NCBI RefSeq assembly: GCF_009833085.1
Contig: NZ_QRBZ01000006.1
Span: 1-44,336, forward strand
Source of the DNA: Nitrosomonas oligotropha
Lineage (GTDB): Bacteria; Pseudomonadota; Gammaproteobacteria; Burkholderiales; Nitrosomonadaceae
Length of the DNA stretch: 44,336 nt
Direction of reading: 5' to 3'
Shown: positions 16,684 through 22,647 of the stretch, piece after piece
How positions within the stretch are numbered: the stretch's first letter is position 1
How the letters are laid out: every line of letters begins with the position of its first letter
Made by a program: the position numbers and the translations under genes
The notes under the pieces: generated by a model
The model's input: the letters and a program-made list of their open reading frames with translations, nothing else
The model's database searches: none
Told to the model about the DNA's origin: nothing

Positions 16684-17250
16684 ATGAATCATATGCCTGA
16701 TAAAACAATGTTTCCCGATCCAAAGTATAAGGTCTACGTAAGCTACCATCACTGTATTGAAGATCAGGAATACCGGGATCATTTCGAAGAAATTCTCTTA
16801 GCCAATCAAGATGTAGTTATCATGAAATCAGTCCAAATTGAAAACATAGAACCTAATCTTGACGTGGAAACCATTCGAGAGAAATATCTAAAAGACTCGA
16901 CAGTCACAGTCGTTCTTATCGGTTTTGATACATGGCAACGAAAGCAGATTGACTGGGAAATTTCGGCAAGTATCGCAACAACAAAAAACCACCCAAAATC
17001 AGGAGTATTAGGAATAATCCTCCCCACATATCATAAAAATGATATGTTCAAATATAATGAACACACCATTCCACCAAGGCTATATGACAATATTAAATGC
17101 GGCTTCGCCAGCATTCACAACTGGGATAGCGATTCATTTATTATTCAGAACTGGATTCACGATGTCTTCGAGAGAAGAACGAGATTTGTTCCCGATAACT
17201 CGCGCTCAATTTTTGCAGACAATTTACTGGGAAGTGAGTGGCATTCGTGA
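16684..17250 (+). CDS. TIR-like domain protein (ThsB/DUF1863 type)
   Basis: A 188-residue single-domain protein resembling the TIR-like domain of ThsB, the sensor protein of Thoeris anti-phage systems, which makes a cyclic ADP-ribose-type signal from NAD+. The opening strand is KVYVSYHH (16-23). A helix-strand unit STVTVVLIGFDTW follows at 72-84. Then comes QIDWEISASI, with Glu92 where TIR NADases carry the catalytic Glu. ThsB itself has VTCVLIG followed by a similar YEI motif. GGGAGG stands six bases before the ATG. No ThsA-like SIR2 or channel effector is adjacent; an 82-residue gene follows after 31 bases. The assignment is from motif memory, not a search. Confidence 0.72.
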   Translation: MNHMPDKTMFPDPKYKVYVSYHHCIEDQEYRDHFEEILLANQDVVIMKSVQIENIEPNLDVETIREKYLKDSTVTVVLIGFDTWQRKQIDWEISASIATTKNHPKSGVLGIILPTYHKNDMFKYNEHTIPPRLYDNIKCGFASIHNWDSDSFIIQNWIHDVFERRTRFVPDNSRSIFADNLLGSEWHS

Positions 17251-17281
17251 AATAAAATGTTCCGGAACATGAAAGGACGCA

Positions 17282-17530
17282 ATGCATAAATTATCAGATT
17301 ACATCTTGTTTGCGGCGAATACCTATTTTGAAGAAACAGGAAGCAGTGAGTTGAATGCTCACTGGATAGCTGAGTTCTTTCAAGACTATGGCTTGCAGGA
17401 TGCCTACCCATCACAAAGCCTGATTAATTTTGCAAACCTGGTACAAAAAGAATTGACAAGAAACGAAGAGCAAGCCGCAAAAAAGGCACGCTTACACTTG
17501 GACAGAATTATCAATTCCATAGCTAAGTAA
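17282..17530 (+). CDS. Unknown 82-residue protein downstream of the TIR-like gene
   Basis: A small, probably all-helical protein (MHKLSDYILFAANTYFEETG at the start; the C-terminal half is rich in Glu, Lys and Ala, with LTRNEEQAAKKARLHLDRI). No Cys, no membrane segment, no family I recognise. An AAGGA site lies five bases before the ATG, and the gene starts 31 bases after the TIR-like stop, so the two are likely one transcription unit. It may be a partner, regulator or inhibitor of the TIR-like protein; this is inference from position only. Confidence 0.6.
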   Translation: MHKLSDYILFAANTYFEETGSSELNAHWIAEFFQDYGLQDAYPSQSLINFANLVQKELTRNEEQAAKKARLHLDRIINSIAK

Positions 17531-17582
17531 AAACCAGAACAAACCAATTAGCAACAATACTTTGTTTTTTGCACTGTAACGC

Positions 17583-17837
17583 TTGGAGTACAAGGACAAG
17601 ATGACCAGGCACGGCTTCCGGGCTGTTGCTTCCACTGCATTGAATGAATCAGGCATATTCAATCCCGATGCCATTGAGCGGCAATTGGCACACGGCGAAA
17701 GGAATGAAATCAGAGGCGCATACAACCGGGCGGAATACTTACCGGAAAGGAAAAGGATGATTATATGGTGGAGTAACCATATCGAAGCCTTGGAGAAAAG
17801 AACGGAAGTCATTCCGCTTTTCGGGAAACTGGCTTGA
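17583..17837 (+). pseudogene. C-terminal remnant of a second tyrosine integrase
   Basis: About 84 codons match the end of a P4-type integrase: RHGFRAVASTALNE (His/Arg box), ERQLAHGERNEIRGAYNR (second His and nucleophile Tyr) and LPERKRMIIWWSNHIEAL. The N-terminal domains and the first catalytic Arg are missing, and there is no proper start codon. Its sequence differs clearly from the intact integrase at 15020, so it is debris of another element, not a duplication. It marks a likely old junction inside the cargo region. Confidence 0.85.
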
Positions 17838-18276
17838 TTTTCTCAATATCTTTTTTTGAGTTTTACCCCATCCCCTTAAAAACTTGTCGGAACAAAATCT
17901 GCAAAACCGCATGAAACATCGCTGCAATCCGCATGGATATTGAGTCCCCCACTTTTCCGAAATTATTTTTTCAATTGCCAATAACGTACGTTTTGCAATG
18001 TGGGGAAGTCAGGGAAAAACCTTGTGGTAATTGGGTTCTGGACAGCATATCCCTTGCGCCGGTCGGCGGCGCAACCTGTGCTAGAAGAACAGCACAGGTG
18101 AAGAGATCGTGAAAAGCATTTCCGAGTTGAATGGAGAACTACATCAGATTAGTGGTCGACATCCGCTTTGATATTATATAAGTAAAAAAACTATCAAATG
18201 TGCGGTAACACACAGACGGAATTTTAACGACAGGATATTTTTAATCTTCATTAAATAACTAAATAAAAAAGGAAAT
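17838..18276. other. Noncoding stretch with palindromic repeat, upstream of the ice-binding-like gene
   Basis: Contains GCGCCG/CGGCGC around GTCGG at 18056-18072 in a roughly 30-base unit (18047-18077) that recurs at 19341-19371 beyond the next gene. A nine-base stem, ACCTGTGCT/AGCACAGGT, lies at 18074-18099. The last 100 bases are very AT-rich and may contain the promoter, but no clear boxes are visible. Confidence 0.5.
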
Positions 18277-19155
18277 ATGATGAGTAAATTAAGAATATTA
18301 TCTGTAGCCGCACTTGCATTTTCATCACCTTATGCCTTAGCCAATCCCATATTAGAATCGGATTTGGCGAGTTTTGCGGTATTGGGTTCCTCAACAGTAA
18401 CGAATGTTCCCATAAGCACGATTATTGGAAACATTGGTGTTTGGTCAAGTGGAGGAGCTAATGCGATTACTGGTTTTAATTCTTCGCCTGGTGTTGCTAC
18501 CTCAGACCCGCAGGTAACTGGTGGACAGGTGCATGCAGGAACTGCGCTAGCAGAGTCGGCTCAGAATCAGCTCACCACCGCTATTAGCAATCTGAATCTC
18601 ATGGGAACCGGCACTACCTTAATAAGTCCTGATCTAGGTGGGCTCACACTCACACCTGGCGTGTATACCGTTCATGCGGGAACTAGTAATCTCACAGGAG
18701 TACTTACGCTTGATGGTCTTGGCAACGCCAATGCAGCTTGGGTGTTTCAGATGGATAGCAGTTTGATCACATCGGTGGGCTCGGCAGTCAACTTGATTAA
18801 TACAGGTTCAGATGCTGGCGTATTTTGGGATGTTCGCAGCTCCGCTACTCTAGGTTCGAATACATCTTTTGAAGGAAATATACTTGCACTCTCTAGCATA
18901 TCCTTCGGCTCCGAAGTTTCAATGGGATGTGGCGGTGCCTTTGCAAGCACTGGCGCAGTCACCATGATTATGGACAGTATTGAAGGTGGCGGCTGCGGTG
19001 GCGGTATAACGGTCCCAACGCATGGTGGTACTCCAACTTTTTTGCCATTTGTTCCTGTGACGGCCGTGCCTGAACCAGAAACCTACACCATGCTCATAGC
19101 TGGACTGAGTCTGATAGGTTTTATGATGCGCCGTCGAAAAAACGGAACAGCCTAG
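18277..19155 (+). CDS. Ice-binding-like (DUF3494) protein with PEP-CTERM signal
   Basis: A 292-residue exported protein. It has a signal peptide (about 1-22, cut after ALA) and a DUF3494 domain (about 28-235), recognised from FAVLGSSTVTN, DLGGLTLTPGVYTV, LTLDGLGNANAAWVFQMDSS and TSFEGNILAL. A VPEPETYTMLIAGLSLIGF plus Arg-rich PEP-CTERM sorting signal follows. DUF3494 forms a beta-helix; many members bind ice, others act as adhesins. The C-terminal signal implies exosortase-dependent delivery to the envelope or extracellular matrix by host machinery. GGAAAT precedes the ATG. It is cargo within the integrative element and is flanked by a repeated palindrome. Confidence 0.88.
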   Translation: MMSKLRILSVAALAFSSPYALANPILESDLASFAVLGSSTVTNVPISTIIGNIGVWSSGGANAITGFNSSPGVATSDPQVTGGQVHAGTALAESAQNQLTTAISNLNLMGTGTTLISPDLGGLTLTPGVYTVHAGTSNLTGVLTLDGLGNANAAWVFQMDSSLITSVGSAVNLINTGSDAGVFWDVRSSATLGSNTSFEGNILALSSISFGSEVSMGCGGAFASTGAVTMIMDSIEGGGCGGGITVPTHGGTPTFLPFVPVTAVPEPETYTMLIAGLSLIGFMMRRRKNGTA

Positions 19156-19522
19156 ACCGGGAATGATAGCTGCCAATGTTAAGATTAATCCTTGGCAGCG
19201 TACTAACATCCCCTCGATGATCCCATTACCCCATTTATCGGGATAAGTGGAATAAGAATATTTAAAAGAGCTCAGCAAGTAGAGGAAATCAGACTCAAAT
19301 TAATCCGCGCTAGGGATCGGGCAGCATGTCCCTAGCGGGACATACCCTTCACGCCGGTCGGCGGCGCGACCCTTGGACTTTCAGCGTAAAGTTGCGGGAG
19401 TTTTGTTCGGCAAGAGGATAGTCGGCATTTACACCAGTTGTTAAATGTACGCAACCGCACAGTTTAAAATTGAATTTACATAGCATAATGAAATCTCTTC
19501 AATTAACAAAGAGAAGAAAATT
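19156..19522. other. Noncoding stretch after the ice-binding-like gene
   Basis: Holds the second copy of the GCGCCGGTCGGCGGCGC-type unit (19341-19371). Beside it, CATGTCCCTAGCGGGACAT (19325-19342) contains a short inverted repeat, ATGTCCC/GGGACAT. A terminator for the upstream gene is not obvious. No gene seen. Confidence 0.45.
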
Positions 19523-19678
19523 ATGTTTATTCAAAAAGATAATACTAGTGTGACCGAACCAGTTAATTTCAATCGCAGTAACTTAGAAGCAATATATCCG
19601 GAAGACATTCCACTCATTGATGCTTTCGACGAAGAAAGCTTCACATTTTCAGACGGTATGCTTCATATTGAAGATTGA
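19523..19678 (+). CDS. Small acidic protein, unknown
   Basis: A 51-codon frame beginning MFIQKDNTSVTEPVNF and ending HIED, with twelve Asp/Glu and only two Lys/Arg, so it is strongly acidic. Spacing from a purine-rich AAAGAGAAG stretch to the ATG is acceptable. No family recognised. Small acidic proteins on mobile elements are sometimes inhibitors or DNA mimics, but nothing here proves that, and it could be a chance frame. Confidence 0.4.
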   Translation: MFIQKDNTSVTEPVNFNRSNLEAIYPEDIPLIDAFDEESFTFSDGMLHIED

Positions 19679-19827
19679 AGCGATTTCCTGCTTCTACTTC
19701 ACATTTTCTTAGGCACAAGCCAACCGTAATTAATAGCCGCATTGCAGGTATCCGGAACAATATTCAAACGTTGCGCACTGTAGCCGTAGCAGATTCAGTT
19801 TGATTTGCTAGAAACGCAAGCTGCGAC

Positions 19828-20097
19828 TTATGACCAGTCAACGGATTCCGACAGCATGGAAAGCGATTGTTTGACCGGTGTATTGTCGATGACCGTTTGC
19901 GATACTGGAATGACGGGTGTCGGCGGTGTATCACTCCCCTGCTTCGCTGTTGCTGTTTTTTCTGGTTTTTCCTGCTCAGTTTGCGCAATCGATCCAGTCG
20001 GACTGTCCAGCCGCTCGGTGATGCGTCCATAGGTGAACATCGCCATTGCCGGTACGGCAAACAGCATAAACACAGCGGTAGAGATTAAGCAACCCAA
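19828..20097 (-). CDS. Possible small membrane-anchored protein
   Basis: An 89-codon frame on the minus strand with an N-terminal hydrophobic segment (CLISTAVFMLFAVPAMAM) then a Pro/Thr/Gln-rich soluble part (TPPTPVIPVSQTVIDNTPVK). This is a sensible anchored-protein layout. The only upstream starts are a TTG at 20097 with GAAGTTAAGG before it, or an internal GTG or ATG, so the true start is open. I recognise no family. It is the only candidate gene in the 580 bases between the acidic ORF and the next gene. Confidence 0.4.
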   Translation of the reverse strand: MGCLISTAVFMLFAVPAMAMFTYGRITERLDSPTGSIAQTEQEKPEKTATAKQGSDTPPTPVIPVSQTVIDNTPVKQSLSMLSESVDWS

Positions 20098-20173
20098 ACC
20101 TTAACTTCAAATCTAAGAACGCTTCGGGAGATTTTTGAGTAGAGAAAAACTTTTCCGGCTAAAATGATTTAAT

Positions 20174-20230
20174 CACCCCATAGCCCGGCCAGGCGAAAAC
20201 GGTTTCCTTCAACCGCCTGGGGTGTTTATC
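20174..20230 (+). ncRNA. Structured leader or terminator-like hairpin
   Basis: CCAGGCG (20189-20195) pairs with CGCCTGG (20214-20220). CACC at 20174-20177 can pair with GGTG at 20221-20224 across a bulge, and TTTATC follows. It lies 30 bases before the next start codon. P4-type elements carry a C4/CI-type antisense RNA near this module; this could be its counterpart, an attenuator, or just the terminator of an upstream transcript. Confidence 0.35.
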
Positions 20231-20258
20231 TCGAAGGGCAGCGCTTTGAAGGGAGTGC

Positions 20259-20984
20259 ATGTTGAACAAAGATTTATCCGCAAGCTTTGCCGATCTGCTT
20301 GATACTGATTATCAAGATCAAGTCATTACTGCAATGAAAGGGTGGTGTGACAATTACCGGTACGCCAGCGGTGAAGCGTATGCCAATCTAGTAGAAACAC
20401 AAATTTCAAAGCCGCTCAAATTGTGGATCAATGAAACGCTGAAAACGGATAACTATCCTGATATTGAAGCTGCTAATACATTCGCAATTAAAGCTGACAA
20501 TATTATCTACATACTGCGATATAAAACCAAACCACTTTATCCAGAGTATGTGTCCTTGCTTAATGATGCATGGTCAGAGTTCCAGCGTTCAATTCTCTAT
20601 AGCTTGTATATAAAGGCTCGCGTATTAAGTAGAATTATTGACAACCTACCCGATTTGCAAGCTGCTGTTGCTGAAAAACTGCGACAACTGGAAGATGGGA
20701 AGTTCCAAGAAATTGAAGCCAGAAAACAAGCTAATTTAGAGAAGTGGCATTGGGCAGGTATAGAAGCAGCTAGGAAGTATGACGCTGATGACGTGAAAAT
20801 ATGGGTTGAAGCTGCAAAGAAAATCTTAAGGCTGAACGAAAGGAAGATTAAATCGATTCGGGCGCTGGCTCGGGGAATTATTAAAGAAACCGGGTGCGAT
20901 TCTGTGACATTTGAAACAATACGAAAAGAAGAAGAAATCATTAAAATTTATAAAGAACATGGCCTTAAAAATAATTTTGGGTAA
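20259..20984 (+). CDS. Unknown 241-residue helical protein
   Basis: A soluble, probably mostly helical protein (long Lys/Glu/Ala-rich stretches such as KLRQLEDGKFQEIEARK and WVEAAKKILRLNERKIK). No signal peptide or membrane segment. The C-terminus has IKSIRALARGIIKETGCDS, which could be a small helix-turn-helix. A clear AAGGGAG site precedes the ATG. No family recognised. It stands immediately upstream of the AlpA-type regulator on the same strand, where P4-like islands often keep regulatory or cargo genes. Confidence 0.7.
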   Translation: MLNKDLSASFADLLDTDYQDQVITAMKGWCDNYRYASGEAYANLVETQISKPLKLWINETLKTDNYPDIEAANTFAIKADNIIYILRYKTKPLYPEYVSLLNDAWSEFQRSILYSLYIKARVLSRIIDNLPDLQAAVAEKLRQLEDGKFQEIEARKQANLEKWHWAGIEAARKYDADDVKIWVEAAKKILRLNERKIKSIRALARGIIKETGCDSVTFETIRKEEEIIKIYKEHGLKNNFG

Positions 20985-21024
20985 ACCAGAATTTCAATTC
21001 TTACATTACCCATTTTAAAAAAAT

Positions 21025-21079
21025 AAGCTTCTCCATAGTATCCCGCAGCCGTGGGTGCGTTCATATTTTGGAGAAGCTT
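21025..21079 (+). promoter_or_regulatory. Hairpin that hides the ribosome site of the AlpA-type regulator
   Basis: AAGCTTCTCCA (21025-21035) is perfectly complementary to TGGAGAAGCTT (21069-21079), which contains the GGAG ribosome site and abuts the ATG at 21080. The 33-base loop holds a smaller hairpin (CCCGC, AGCC, GTGGG, around 21042-21055). In RNA this would close the start site unless opened. Confidence 0.7.
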
Positions 21080-21355
21080 ATGGTTCAAACAGTATCAACA
21101 CCGAAACACCACTTAACCCATGAAACCGGAAAATTACCCGCAATACCTGTAACAGAAAGACTATTACCACTTCCGGAAGTTGAATCACGATCTGGATTCA
21201 AATCCAGTTTCATCTATCAGCTAATCAAAGAAAATAAGTTCCCCGCACCGGTGAAGATCGGCAATGCCAGCCGCTGGCGTGAATCTGAGGTTCAGCAATG
21301 GATTCACGATCAAATCAACGGTGCATCCGGCAAGCATTCCGGGGGTGCAGCATGA
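21080..21355 (+). CDS. AlpA-family DNA-binding regulator/excisionase-like protein
   Basis: A 91-residue MerR/AlpA-type winged-helix protein: LPLPEVESRSGFKSSFIYQL is the recognition helix region, and FPAPVKIGNASRWRESEVQQW is the typical wing and Trp ending. In P4-like elements such proteins activate the integrase or act as excisionases. The frame is open from a TTG at 21068, but that codon lies within the ribosome-site stem; the ATG at 21080 is the sensible start. Its stop overlaps the next start as ATGA, beginning a chain of overlapping genes that ends with the primase. Confidence 0.88.
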   Translation: MVQTVSTPKHHLTHETGKLPAIPVTERLLPLPEVESRSGFKSSFIYQLIKENKFPAPVKIGNASRWRESEVQQWIHDQINGASGKHSGGAA

Positions 21356-21606
21356 GCAATCAACTAACCCCTACCGACCTGATGCTACAAGCACGGGACA
21401 CAGCAGAAACATACCTCAATCAATCTATCCGCATTATTGATTCTAAATTCGGTGAAGGCTACGCCAAAGCACACCCCGAATTGATCGCTGGTTTCATGAA
21501 AACCGCAGCATCAGATTTCCATACCGCGATTCTGAATCAGAAACTAGAAGATCTGATTGCGCAAGTTCGTGATTTACTCACGATGATCCGGGGCAATCAT
21601 GATTAA
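21352..21606 (+). CDS. Unknown 84-residue protein of the replication module
   Basis: MSNQLTPTDLMLQARDTAET opens a helical protein with FGEGYAKAHPELIAGFMKTA and KLEDLIAQVRDLLTMI. This is a pattern seen in short proteins between alpA and the primase in islands of this class; function unknown. It overlaps the AlpA stop by four bases and the next frame by eight, so it is translationally coupled on both sides. Confidence 0.72.
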   Translation: MSNQLTPTDLMLQARDTAETYLNQSIRIIDSKFGEGYAKAHPELIAGFMKTAASDFHTAILNQKLEDLIAQVRDLLTMIRGNHD

Positions 21607-21787
21607 TCAAGTTATCCCTGCCACATCGTGCGCTTGCAGGTTATCGCCACCCGCGCCCGGTCAAGTGCGTAACCTGTTGCAATTATGGGTTGCAGATCAT
21701 CCGGGACATACACGAAAGCAGCATGTTTTTGCTTATGATCTTTTCAAGTGGTTAGAGCGGCGATCAATAGAAGGACATTCAAGATGA
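21599..21787 (+). CDS. Unknown 62-residue protein
   Basis: A short frame starting MINQVIPATSCACRLSPPAP and containing LLQLWVADHPGHTRKQHVF. It overlaps the preceding gene by eight bases and the next by four (ATG at 21784), which fits a compact operon. There is no recognised domain; two Cys near the N-terminus are not in a zinc pattern. A real gene is supported mainly by the overlaps. Confidence 0.5.
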   Translation: MINQVIPATSCACRLSPPAPGQVRNLLQLWVADHPGHTRKQHVFAYDLFKWLERRSIEGHSR

Positions 21788-22647
21788 ATAACTTCCCGTT
21801 GACTTTATCCCCTTACAGAGACTATTCTTCCGCTCAAGTGCTCAACACACTATACGAAGCGGAAAGCCCCGCGCCCGAAAGACGTGGTTTTTTTACGTCC
21901 ATAGTTTTTAATGGCCGAGTAGTGGGCAACGATACAATACCGGAGAAATCTGGAAAAGTTGCCAGCCGTCTTCGTGCGGTGTTGAAGTACTCGGTCGCCT
22001 TCTCAACAGAGGCGAAATTCAACATATCACGAAGGAGGCCAATCATGGCTGATAACACCAAAGATGCGTCCGCATCAAGCAAAGAATCATCACACGTTAT
22101 TCCTGAAGACCTGATTGTCATCATTGACTGTAGAGGCTTGGATATTACCGAATATCACGGTACAAAAGCCATGCTAGAGAGCGAAGGAATAATTCCAGAA
22201 GGCTTCGAGTGGCCAGAAGGCTACAACGATGTTTATTGGCATGATGATCAGTTCAATTATTGGCTTAGGCGCCATCGTCCTGAAGGTGCAAAAGGATCGC
22301 GTAAACAATTCGAAACCGTTGATTGGTTTCAACTACGCTGGGATTTGATTGACACGAACCCATTCAGCCGGGAAGTGGCGCGCAAGGCGAAAGAACTCAA
22401 AAACCTAATCTATCGGAATAGTCAGGAAGGTTTCGCAGAGAGTGAAGCACGCTGGGCGCGGTATTATAAGGCTCGGGATGACAAGCAGTTCCAAGCATTC
22501 AAAGCAAAAATTCCATGCCTTGCAACGACCGGCCGTGGTCGCAAATCTTCTCAAGCCAATATTAAGAACGCATCTATTGGTGCGTTGCGAGAAACAGCTC
22601 CCAATCCCGTAGAAGAGAATAACAATGCCAACGATCCCCTACATTAA
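21784..22647 (+). CDS. Unknown protein with two possible starts (287 or 200 residues)
   Basis: Two translation starts look real. ATG 21784 has AAGGA seven bases upstream and gives 287 residues. ATG 22045 has a strong AAGGAGG site at 22032 and gives 200 residues starting MADNTKDASASSK. The first 87 codons (with SRLRAVLKYSVAFSTEAKF and SRRRPIMA) have an Arg-rich, unusual composition reminiscent of the Ash/Icd-like overlapping frames of P4-type phages. The C-terminal part, with FEWPEGYNDVYWHDDQFNYW, is ordinary soluble protein sequence. No function known. It overlaps the primase start by 23 bases. Confidence 0.65.
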   Translation: MNNFPLTLSPYRDYSSAQVLNTLYEAESPAPERRGFFTSIVFNGRVVGNDTIPEKSGKVASRLRAVLKYSVAFSTEAKFNISRRRPIMADNTKDASASSKESSHVIPEDLIVIIDCRGLDITEYHGTKAMLESEGIIPEGFEWPEGYNDVYWHDDQFNYWLRRHRPEGAKGSRKQFETVDWFQLRWDLIDTNPFSREVARKAKELKNLIYRNSQEGFAESEARWARYYKARDDKQFQAFKAKIPCLATTGRGRKSSQANIKNASIGALRETAPNPVEENNNANDPLH

